Of a stretch of 64,000 nucleotides of DNA, positions 51,065-58,001 are shown piece after piece. The position numbers were made by a program, and so were the translations under genes. The first letter of the stretch is position 1. Every line of letters starts with the position of its first letter. The notes under the pieces are model-generated. The model ran no database searches. It was given only the letters and a program-made list of their open reading frames with translations, and had not been told where the DNA came from. This DNA is from Thermococcus siculi (GTDB lineage: Archaea; Methanobacteriota_B; Thermococci; Thermococcales; Thermococcaceae): positions 930,001 through 994,000 of the forward strand of contig NZ_CP015103.1 in NCBI RefSeq assembly GCF_002214505.1, read 5' to 3'.

Positions 51065-52396
51065 ATGAGGGTCCGCTGTCCAAACTGTGGACGGCTTTAT
51101 TCTTCCATTATTCCCCCCACATGCTGTGGGGAGTCGCTTATGATAGAGTACGACTATGAAGAGGTTGACGTTTCAAAATGGAAGAACAGACGGCCGGGAG
51201 TCTGGAGGTATAAAGAGCTTCTGCCAGATGTCTCCACGAGGATAAGCCTCAGCGAGGGTGGCACCCCGGTTCTCAGGGCCAAACTCGGCGAGGAGCTGGG
51301 GATTAAGGTGTTCATCAAGGACGAGACGAGGAACCCGACCGGCTCCTTCAGGGACAGGCTCGCAACGGTGGCCGTCTCCTACGGGCTGCCGCACGCGGAC
51401 AACGGCTTCGTCGTCGCGAGCAACGGGAACGCGGCCGCTTCTCTGGCGGCATACGCGGCCAGGGCGGGAAGGCCGGCATACACCGTCGTTCCGAAGCTCA
51501 TTGAACCGGGAAAGCTCAACCAGATAACGGCCTTCGGCGCGAGGCTCATACGCTACGGGGAGAGCGTAGACGAGGGCATAAGCTACGCTGAAGGATTGGC
51601 CGAGGGGAAGGGCCTATACAACATAACTCCGGAGAGCAACCTCATCGGCCTGGAGGGGCAGAAGACGATAGCCTTCGAGCTATGGGAGGAGTTAAAACCG
51701 ACCCACGTTGTTGTTCCCACCGGAAGCGGCAGCAATCTCTACAGCATCTACAAGGGATTTGCGGAGCTTATAGCGGTCGGCGCCCTCGAGGAGATGCCAA
51801 AGCTCATAGCCGTTCAGACCGAGAAATGCTCGCCGATAGCGAGCGAGGTCCTCGGCGTCGAACCCAGGGCGGAGCCGACGAAGGCCCTTGGCCTCTACGT
51901 CAAGAACCCCGTGATGAAGGAGCTGGCCCTCGAGGCGATAAACGAGAGCAACGGAACTGCCGTCCTCGTCGGGGAGGACGAGCTTGACCTCGGCCAGAGG
52001 CTGCTCGCCAAGGAGGGAATCTTTGCGGAGTACGCTTCGTCGGTAATCGTCCCGGCACTGCTCAAGCTGGCAGAGGAGGGCTACTTTGAGAGGGACGACA
52101 GAGTAGCCCTTATAGTGACCAGCTCCGGGCTGAAGGGGCACTACTCCGAGAGCAGGGAGAAGTTCAGCATCGGTGGTACAAAGCTTGAGATACTGAAGCT
52201 CCTCAGCGAGAACGAGATGTACGGCTACGAGATATGGGAGGCCCTCGAGAAGCCGCTTAAATATCAGGCCGTCTATCAGCACCTCCGCGAGCTGGAGAGC
52301 ATGGGGCTGATAGAGGAGTCACACAGGAAGGGGAGAAGGGTCTACTACCGGGTGACGGATAGGGGCAGGAAGTTCCTCGAGACCCTCGGTGGGTAG
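51065..52396 (+). CDS. threonine-synthase-like protein lacking the PLP lysine, fused to a winged HTH
   Basis: 443 residues. Residues 1-365 follow threonine synthase: an N-terminal Cys cluster (MRVRCPNCGRLYSSI, CCGE), LSEGGTPVLRAKLGEELG, VASNGNAAASLAAYAARAG and the phosphate loop VVVPTGSGSNLYSIYKGFAE. The PLP-lysine motif reads NPTGSFRDRLA, so residue 96 is Arg (AGG, 51350-51352). From about 367 there is a PadR-like winged helix (KLEILKLLSENEMYGYEIWE, YQHLRELESMGLIEES, RVYYRVTDRGRKFLETL). Known PLP-fold regulators are bacterial MocR-like; here the fold differs. Best reading: a ligand-sensing regulator or pseudo-enzyme (inference). ATG 51065 follows AGGGATTGAA. Confidence 0.75.
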   Translation: MRVRCPNCGRLYSSIIPPTCCGESLMIEYDYEEVDVSKWKNRRPGVWRYKELLPDVSTRISLSEGGTPVLRAKLGEELGIKVFIKDETRNPTGSFRDRLATVAVSYGLPHADNGFVVASNGNAAASLAAYAARAGRPAYTVVPKLIEPGKLNQITAFGARLIRYGESVDEGISYAEGLAEGKGLYNITPESNLIGLEGQKTIAFELWEELKPTHVVVPTGSGSNLYSIYKGFAELIAVGALEEMPKLIAVQTEKCSPIASEVLGVEPRAEPTKALGLYVKNPVMKELALEAINESNGTAVLVGEDELDLGQRLLAKEGIFAEYASSVIVPALLKLAEEGYFERDDRVALIVTSSGLKGHYSESREKFSIGGTKLEILKLLSENEMYGYEIWEALEKPLKYQAVYQHLRELESMGLIEESHRKGRRVYYRVTDRGRKFLETLGG

Positions 52397-52441
52397 AAAG
52401 GTTTTAAAGGCCCTTTTAAAAGCTAACCGTAGGTGAAGAAG

Positions 52442-52810
52442 GTGAAGCTGGCTATTGAACACAAGTTCTCACTCACGGTTTACCTCTGGGGAACGATAAC
52501 CGGAATAATCAGCGGACTTGCCGCGACTAAGGTGGAATACGGGTGGCTCCTAGGAATAGCGATGTACTTCGTCGTCGACAGGTTCGTCATGGCGGTGATC
52601 AAGGAGCTTCCACCGGAGATACCGGAGCAGAGGGCCGTACTCAAGAAGGCTTTCTGGGGCTGGCTCCTGTTCTGGCTCTACTTTACGATGCTCACGTACT
52701 CGATTATGATACAGTTTACTCCGCAGTGCTACTCCAATCAGAGCCTGCTCTACCAGATGGTGACGAGCGGCAACGCGACCGTTCCGTGCAACGTAACTCC
52801 CGTGGGGTGA
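52442..52810 (+). CDS. hypothetical small membrane protein
   Basis: Not recognised. About 122 residues with membrane helices FSLTVYLWGTITGIISGLAA, YGWLLGIAMYFVVDRFVMAV and FWGWLLFWLYFTMLTYSIMI, and a C-terminal loop with two Cys (PQCYSNQS; VPCNVTP) that could form an external disulfide. GTG 52442 with AGGTGA at 52431-52436 is used; GTG 52433 lies inside that site. Followed four bases later by rpiA, so they share a transcript. Confidence 0.68.
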   Translation: MKLAIEHKFSLTVYLWGTITGIISGLAATKVEYGWLLGIAMYFVVDRFVMAVIKELPPEIPEQRAVLKKAFWGWLLFWLYFTMLTYSIMIQFTPQCYSNQSLLYQMVTSGNATVPCNVTPVG

Positions 52811-52814
52811 TGGT

Positions 52815-53498
52815 ATGGAGGAACTTAAGAGGGCCGTTGCTAGGGAGGCCCTGAAGTTCATCGAGGACGACATGGTTGTGGGCCTCGGAACCGGCTCAAC
52901 GACGGCCTACTTCATCGAGTACCTCGGCAAGCTCATAATGGAGGAGGAGCTGGAGGACGTCTATGGCGTTCCAACCTCGTATCAGTCCAGAATGCTCGCC
53001 CTTGAGAACGGCGTCCCGGTGGTGGGCCTCGACGAGGTCGACGCGATAGACATAGCCGTCGATGGAGCGGACGAGGTCGATCCCCATCTCAACCTCATAA
53101 AGGGCCGCGGGGCGGCACTTACGATGGAGAAGATAATCGAGTATCGCGCCGGAACCTTCCTGGTTCTCGTTGACGAGAGCAAGCTCGTCGAGAGGCTTGG
53201 CCAGAAGATGCCCGTCCCGATAGAGGTTATCCCCGCCGCCTGGAGGGCCATAGCAGAGGAGATAGAGGTCTTCAACGCGACGGCGGAGCTTAGGATGGCG
53301 AGCAAGAAGGACGGGCCGGTGGTTACCGACAACGGCAACTTCATTCTCGACGCGAGGTTCCACCGCATTGAGGATCCCCTCGACCTGGAGATAGAGCTGA
53401 ACAACATACCCGGCGTCGTCGAGAACGGCATCTTCGCGGATATAGCCGACGTGGTTCTCGTTGGGACCAGAGAAGGCGTCAAGAGGCTCGAGCGCTGA
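52815..53498 (+). CDS. rpiA: ribose-5-phosphate isomerase A
   Basis: 227 residues interconverting ribose-5-P and ribulose-5-P. Seen: VGLGTGSTTAYFIEYLGKL (phosphate site), DIAVDGADEVDPHLNLIKGR with catalytic Asp residues, GAALTMEKIIEYRAGTFLVL, DESKLVERLGQKMPVPIEV and VTDNGNFILDARF. ATG 52815 follows GGGGTGATGGT. In Thermococcales it feeds ribose-5-P synthesis from the RuMP route. Confidence 0.95.
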   Translation: MEELKRAVAREALKFIEDDMVVGLGTGSTTAYFIEYLGKLIMEEELEDVYGVPTSYQSRMLALENGVPVVGLDEVDAIDIAVDGADEVDPHLNLIKGRGAALTMEKIIEYRAGTFLVLVDESKLVERLGQKMPVPIEVIPAAWRAIAEEIEVFNATAELRMASKKDGPVVTDNGNFILDARFHRIEDPLDLEIELNNIPGVVENGIFADIADVVLVGTREGVKRLER

Positions 53499-53640
53499 AA
53501 CTTTGCCTTCACAAAGTTTTGTCAAAGTTTGTGATCCCTTTCCGGCCACTTTTATTTTTGTGTTATTCTAAGGGCAGATTTCTTTGAAAAGCTGGACGCT
53601 CTCACCACGGAGCAAGTGAGTAAAAACCCGTTTTGGAATT

Positions 53641-53664
53641 GAAGCTTTTAGAAAAAGCTTCACC
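53641..53664. repeat. hairpin GAAGCTTTT-AGAAAA-AGCTTC at the outer edge of tRNA-downstream copy 2
   Basis: Arms pair as GAAGCTTTT with AAAAGCTTC, loop AGA. It lies five bases outside the 242-bp element; copy 1 retains half of it (GGTGAAGCTTTTTC at 7302-7315). The rest of 53499-53640 shows no gene. Confidence 0.55.
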
Positions 53665-53668
53665 AAAA

Positions 53669-53910
53669 GTTCGTAGCTCTCCCCAAAATGCTGATTCAGG
53701 CCAGTTTTAACTTTCAAAACGCTCCTTTTTAAATCAGGAACTTTTTAATGGGTGCTCTACTCATGGGGTTTGCTTTCTACTGACGCCCGAAGGGCGTCTT
53801 TTTAGTGTAAACCCCTTTAGAACAAGCTCTTGTGGGGGGTTCTCGTCCAAAATGAGCTAGTTCAAGCGGAAAAACTCCTTATGAATGCACTCTAAGAAAG
53901 AGCTACGAAC
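53669..53910 (-). repeat. tRNA-downstream structured element, copy 2 (242 bp)
   Basis: Bounded by a perfect 12-base inverted repeat: GTTCGTAGCTCT at 53669-53680 and AGAGCTACGAAC at 53899-53910. The central hairpin is GACGCCC-GAA-GGGCGTC (53782-53798). Read on the minus strand from tRNA-Leu, order, size and spacing match copy 1 at 7059-7297: the hairpin begins 112 bases in versus 109, and length is 242 versus 239. Arms and hairpin differ from copy 1 by paired changes. Confidence 0.7.
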
Positions 53911-53916
53911 TTTGAT

Positions 53917-53941
53917 CAAACTTTTGCTTGGCAAAAGTTTG
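53917..53941 (-). terminator. hairpin directly behind tRNA-Leu
   Basis: CAAACTTTTG and CAAAAGTTTG are perfect 10-base arms with a CTTGG loop, six bases after the tRNA CCA on the minus strand. It could be a transcription end or 3' processing signal. Confidence 0.5.
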
Positions 53942-53947
53942 TTGTTG

Positions 53948-54035
53948 TGGTGCGGGGGAGGGGATTTGAACCCCTGAACCCCTGCGGGAGTGGATCTTGA
54001 GTCCACCGCCTTTGACCAGGCTCGGCAACCCCCGC
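53948..54035 (-). tRNA. tRNA-Leu (anticodon CAA)
   Basis: Minus-strand class II tRNA: acceptor GCGGGGG pairs with CCCCCGC, discriminator A, and CCA encoded (53948-53950). The anticodon stem GTGGA/TCCAC holds CTCAAGA with anticodon CAA; a long variable arm (TCCCGCAGGGG) follows, then GGTTCAAATCC. No intron. TATA element at 54071-54080. Confidence 0.95.
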
Positions 54036-54070
54036 TCGCGAGGGTTCGAGAATAATAACCCCCGGCGGGC

Positions 54071-54080
54071 TTATAAATTT
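54071..54080 (-). promoter_or_regulatory. TATA element of tRNA-Leu
   Basis: AAATTTATAA on the minus strand, 36-45 bases before the mature 5' end; the same core (ATTTATAA) as the other two tRNA promoters. Confidence 0.6.
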
Positions 54081-54127
54081 AACGTGCCCCCGGAACCGAA
54101 GGCGCTGGAAAAAGTTGGAAAAGGGTA

Positions 54128-54796
54128 TCATGGCTTGATCGGCGCTCCAAAGGCCCTGTCGCCCGCGTCTCCAAGGCCCGGAAGTATGTAGCCCTTCTCG
54201 TTCAGCTCCCTGTCTATCGCGGCCACGAACATCTCGACGTCCGGATGGGCCTCCTTTATCCTGCTGATGCCCTCGGGTGCAGCCAGGACACCAATTATAA
54301 CGTAGCGCTTGGCCTTTCCGTACTTCTTGACCTCCTCGAGGACTTTGATGAGTGTCGAACCCGTTGCTATCATCGGGTCGGCTATTATGACCGTGTCCTC
54401 CGATCTAATCTGGGGCACCTTGACGTACTTCATCTCAATCTCGAACTTCGGGGCCTTTCCACGGGAGGCAGAAACGATGCCAACCCTCGCGTGGTCGAGA
54501 ACCTTAATGAGGCCCTCCATCAGCGGTATCGCCGCGCGGAGGACGGTTATTATCACGACGTTCCGCCTGTCCTTTACGATTATTCCCTCGGTCTCCTCCA
54601 GCGGGGTTTTAATGGGGACCTTCTCGACGTCCATTGTCTTGGTTATCTCGTACGCCATGTAGCGGCCGAGCTTAACGAGGCCTTTCCTGAAGGCTATCGG
54701 TCCGGTTTTCTCGTCGCGAAGCTCCGTCAGAATCTCCATGATAAACGGGCTGTCCTCAAAGGAGTAGACACCCTCCCAGCGTTCGTCCCTCTTCAT
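54128..54796 (-). CDS. upp: uracil phosphoribosyltransferase
   Basis: 222 residues converting uracil and PRPP to UMP. Seen: [20 protein letters not shown] at the start, [20 protein letters not shown], the PRPP motif [20 protein letters not shown], and the uracil-binding [18 protein letters not shown] 54796 follows GGTGAGACTC and matches family starts; a frame open to 54922 would add 42 residues that overlap the promoter (TCTAATAAAC) and the upstream gene's end. Complements uridine phosphorylase in uracil salvage. Confidence 0.94.
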   Translation of the reverse strand: MKRDERWEGVYSFEDSPFIMEILTELRDEKTGPIAFRKGLVKLGRYMAYEITKTMDVEKVPIKTPLEETEGIIVKDRRNVVIITVLRAAIPLMEGLIKVLDHARVGIVSASRGKAPKFEIEMKYVKVPQIRSEDTVIIADPMIATGSTLIKVLEEVKKYGKAKRYVIIGVLAAPEGISRIKEAHPDVEMFVAAIDRELNEKGYILPGLGDAGDRAFGAPIKP

Positions 54797-54918
54797 GAGT
54801 CTCACCGTAGCCCCTTCGGCGTCGGGTTTATTAGACTTCCGCCTGCCAATTTCTGCCGCCGATGTACCACTTTTTTGCCCCGTCCCCGACAATGCGCTTC
54901 GTCCAGGGGGCAAAAGGT

Positions 54919-55752
54919 TCATGATTCCATCAGGTTATCGACGGCCTCCAAAAACTCCCTCAGAAACTCAAGTCCTCCCCCGTAGTTCACCGGACCGGGA
55001 TGAACGGAGAGGTAGAAGGGTATCCCCTCCTTTGAGGCCTTCCTGTAGTCGTGGAGGGCCACCCTGAGCCTGTCCCTAACCTGGCTCCCGTTGATGTACC
55101 AGCTGTACTCTTTGTTCACTATTCTAACGCGGCTTCCATTGGGAAGTATGAGGTAATCCGTCATGACCACCGTAAAGTTGTGCTCCAGAATCACCCTCAG
55201 GGACTCGTTGTTGATGGCCCACGCGGGCGGGAGGAAGAGGGTAATGTTGTCGAAGCCCAGTTCCCGCATCATCGCGGTGGCGTTGTCGAGCTTCTCATTC
55301 GCCAGCTCGTGGGAGCAGTTGAACTCGTGATATGTGTGGGCGTAGCCATGTAGTTCCACCCTGTAGCCCCTTTCCTGCAGTTCGTGGAGGTACTCAACGA
55401 AATCCGGGTGCTTCCTCAGGTCCCATTCGTCCCCGTAGTGGGTGGTGTCAAAAACCGGTATCACAAAGAGAATGGTAGAGTTTGAGTAGTTGTAGTCGTC
55501 GAGGACGGCTATTATCTCACGGAGTTCATCGAAATAGAAGGGAGTAACGTCGTGAACGAGGATCGTCGGTTTCTCGTAGTGAACCTCTTCGCTCTTTCTT
55601 GGGGGGGTAGATTTTCGGAGGTGATTCGATACCTCCCTTGGCTGGGGATTTACCCCTGGATTCCGGCCGTTTTCAAACTGTGCCACGCTCCCAGTTACCG
55701 CGACGAGAAGGGCGACGATGAGCAGGAAGGCGGCCAGCCGTCTGTTCCCCAT
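54919..55752 (-). CDS. secreted or membrane-anchored DUF2334 (polysaccharide deacetylase-like) protein
   Basis: About 277 residues. An N-terminal hydrophobic segment ([21 protein letters not shown]) is a signal or anchor. The catalytic domain begins [20 protein letters not shown] (HDV; motif 1 Asp) and has [18 protein letters not shown] (HxxxH metal pair) and [20 protein letters not shown], features of the NodB-like barrel. It is likely to act on an outer glycan. ATG 55752 follows GGTGCAGTTA. An in-frame extension from 55782 is not supported. Confidence 0.82.
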   Translation of the reverse strand: MGNRRLAAFLLIVALLVAVTGSVAQFENGRNPGVNPQPREVSNHLRKSTPPRKSEEVHYEKPTILVHDVTPFYFDELREIIAVLDDYNYSNSTILFVIPVFDTTHYGDEWDLRKHPDFVEYLHELQERGYRVELHGYAHTYHEFNCSHELANEKLDNATAMMRELGFDNITLFLPPAWAINNESLRVILEHNFTVVMTDYLILPNGSRVRIVNKEYSWYINGSQVRDRLRVALHDYRKASKEGIPFYLSVHPGPVNYGGGLEFLREFLEAVDNLMES

Positions 55753-55794
55753 TAACTGCACCGGGTAATGATCCACTCTCAAATGATAAAAAGT

Positions 55795-57198
55795 TTACTG
55801 TTCTGGGGAGTGCTCCTCTATGATGCGACTCATCCAGCTGCCGGTGAGGAACCATGCGAGCGCCACTATCGCGCCTAAAATGTTGCTCAGGCCCATTCCC
55901 AGCCACATTCCGGCGGTGTCCTGCACCAGAAGGCCAAGACCGTAGCTGAGGGGAAGCCTTATCCCCCAGAGGCGGACTATGTTGAGAACCATGCTCTTCT
56001 TTGTGTGTCCCGAACTCTGGAAGACTCCGTTGACGGCCGAGAATATCCCAAAGAATGGCAGTGAGGCCGAGAAGTACTTCACGACCTTGGCGCTCTCGGC
56101 TATTATCGCGGGGTCCTTTATGAAGAAGCTGAATATCTCAATGCGGAAGAGGGCGAAGAGGAGCGTTCCAACGCCGAGTATCGCAAAGTTTATCGCCATG
56201 GTCTTCTCCGCTATGACCTTCGCCCTCTCGTAGAGCTTAGCCCCAACAGTTTGGCCTATCATAGTCCCCATCGCCATGCTTATGCCGTCCGAGAAGGCAA
56301 ACATGAAGTTGGTTAAGCGGTTGGTTATGCTGTAGGTCGCGAAGGCAACATCAGCTTCTCCAAACTGGCCCCCGAGGGTGAAGATTATCCTCGTCAGGAT
56401 TACAAAGCCCAAAGCCGTCGTTGAGGAGCCGACACTGGCGGGGATTCCAACGCGGAAGATCCTCCCGTAGAAGGGCCAGTCCGGTCTGAGGTTCTCCAGG
56501 TTGAGGTGGATTCCAACCCTTCCGGTGAAGAGCAGATAGCCGCCTACCGCCGAACCGAGGCTGTTGGAGAGCATAGTGGCAACCGCAGCACCGACGACGC
56601 CCATCTCCGGGAAGGGTCCCCAGCCGAAGATTAGGAACGGGTCTAAAACGAGGTTGAGGAGAACCGTTCCGACGTTTATCTTCACCGGCGTTTTGGTGTC
56701 GCCTATCGCCCTGAGGAGGAAGTTGAAAGCAAAGAGAGTGAAGGAGAAGGGTATCCCGGCGAAGATGACGCGCGTGTAGTCGAGGGCGTAGGGATAAACC
56801 GTCTCGCTCACGTTCATGAAGTTGAGAAGGTATGGAGCCGAAACAACGCCGAAGATTCCGACACCTATTGAGAAGAGCATCATGAGGGAGTATAAGGCTC
56901 CGGCTGCGCGGTTGGCCTTGTCGTACTCCTTTGCCCCAACGTACTGGCTCACGAAGGCAAAGCCCGCGGTGGCAAACCCCATCCCTATGCTCATGAAGAA
57001 CCACACGAGGGGCCACGCCGTTCCTGGGGCCGCTAACTCCTCCCTTCCGAGCTTTCCAAGCCAGTATGTGTCGGTTAGGTTGTAGAGAACCTGGACGAGG
57101 CGGTTGATGATTAAGGGGTAGGCTAACACTATCAGCGTCTTGACTATCGGTCCGCTGATTATCTGCTCGCGCATTGCTTCGACTTTTTCGCTCCTCAT
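55795..57198 (-). CDS. MATE-family multidrug/Na+ efflux transporter
   Basis: 467 residues with 12 helices in two MATE repeats. Seen: IVLAYPLIINRLVQVLYN-like start (LIVLAYPLIINRLVQVLYNL), TDTYWLGKLGREELAAPG, INVGTVLLNLVLDPFLIFGW and the second-repeat GVFQSSGHTKKSMVLNIVRL with IRLPLSYGLGLL. NorM-type archaeal MATE proteins export cations with H+ or Na+. ATG 57198. Downstream of it lies the DUF2334 gene. Confidence 0.93.
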   Translation of the reverse strand: MRSEKVEAMREQIISGPIVKTLIVLAYPLIINRLVQVLYNLTDTYWLGKLGREELAAPGTAWPLVWFFMSIGMGFATAGFAFVSQYVGAKEYDKANRAAGALYSLMMLFSIGVGIFGVVSAPYLLNFMNVSETVYPYALDYTRVIFAGIPFSFTLFAFNFLLRAIGDTKTPVKINVGTVLLNLVLDPFLIFGWGPFPEMGVVGAAVATMLSNSLGSAVGGYLLFTGRVGIHLNLENLRPDWPFYGRIFRVGIPASVGSSTTALGFVILTRIIFTLGGQFGEADVAFATYSITNRLTNFMFAFSDGISMAMGTMIGQTVGAKLYERAKVIAEKTMAINFAILGVGTLLFALFRIEIFSFFIKDPAIIAESAKVVKYFSASLPFFGIFSAVNGVFQSSGHTKKSMVLNIVRLWGIRLPLSYGLGLLVQDTAGMWLGMGLSNILGAIVALAWFLTGSWMSRIIEEHSPEQ

Positions 57199-57253
57199 TG
57201 AGATGGCTATCGAAACGTTGGTATAAAAAGCTTAGGGTGGATAAAAGGGCCAG

Positions 57254-57670
57254 CTACTCTTCAACGATTTTTACCTCGAGGTTCAGAAAGTGCCTGTCGA
57301 AAGTGTATATTTCCCCTATACCAAGTTCTTTCATCTTCAGGTAAGCTAAAGCGTCGTTTACGCTCACCCCTTTGTCCCTGGCCATAAGGAGGGCGCGCAG
57401 ATAGTCCTCAGTACTCAGCGGAAGAACGCGGACGTTTTCTGCTGTCATGAGGTCCTCGAGGAATTCGATGGCAATCGTAAGGTTGAGCCTGGCCTCGAGG
57501 ATGTTAGCAACTTCACTGAGGTGGACTACTGTGGTTGCCACTTCCTCACCGCTTTCTATTCTGGTCAGGATTTCTTTCGCCTTCTTCTTTCGTTCCAGGA
57601 CCAACGGTGGAACTTCACCCTTTGGCTTAATTGCGGCATATAAAAAGACGTTGGCATTGATGAACCTCAT
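57254..57670 (-). CDS. PIN-domain protein (VapC family) with active-site D-to-N change
   Basis: 138 residues: MRFINANVFLYAAIKPKG, HLSEVANILEARLNLTIAI (Glu), VSVNDALAYLKMKELG (Asp) and EIYTFDRHFLN (Asp). In PIN toxins the residue at position 5 is nearly always Asp (IDANVF); here it is Asn (codon AAT). The other acidic residues are kept. Paired with an upstream AbrB-type antitoxin, nine bases away. The toxin may be attenuated. Confidence 0.85.
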   Translation of the reverse strand: MRFINANVFLYAAIKPKGEVPPLVLERKKKAKEILTRIESGEEVATTVVHLSEVANILEARLNLTIAIEFLEDLMTAENVRVLPLSTEDYLRALLMARDKGVSVNDALAYLKMKELGIGEIYTFDRHFLNLEVKIVEE

Positions 57671-57679
57671 GGAAATCCC

Positions 57680-57907
57680 TCACTGAGGATCTGCATCCTT
57701 GAGAAGTTCCTTTTCGATGTCTTCTCCCTTCAGCTCTACCTCGAGGATGTCAAAGAACCGAGAAAGCCTGGGCCTCTTTCGGGGAAGTATCTCTATTCTG
57801 TCCTCGAACTCTACGACTATGACCTCGTTTCCCCACTTCTCACGCCAGGACTTGGGGAGAACCAGCCTTCCTTGGGGATCAACTCGTTTAACTTCCACAT
57901 AACTCAT
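57680..57907 (-). CDS. AbrB/MazE-type antitoxin (VapB)
   Basis: 75 residues: MSYVEVKRVDPQGRLVLPKS and VIVVEFEDRIEILPRKRP form the swapped-hairpin DNA-binding domain; ILEVELKGEDIEKELLKDA would wrap the toxin. ATG 57907. A TATA-like AAACTTATC lies near 57945. Unlike the pair at 32 kb, no strong palindrome is seen at its promoter. Confidence 0.87.
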   Translation of the reverse strand: MSYVEVKRVDPQGRLVLPKSWREKWGNEVIVVEFEDRIEILPRKRPRLSRFFDILEVELKGEDIEKELLKDADPQ

Positions 57908-57985
57908 GGAACCACCATTAATGAATTCGAAATGGAACTAGATAAGTTTTTTGGTAAAACCATGTAAAAGGAGATTAGAAAAGAG

Positions 57986-58001
57986 GAAGCCGAAGGGCTT
58001 C
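57986..58001 (-). terminator. hairpin and T-rich tract ending ppsA
   Basis: GAAGCC-GAAG-GGCTTC spans the ppsA stop. On the minus strand it is followed by CCTCTTTTCTAATCTCCTTTT, cut at FttA-preferred U-rich runs (inference). Confidence 0.45.
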
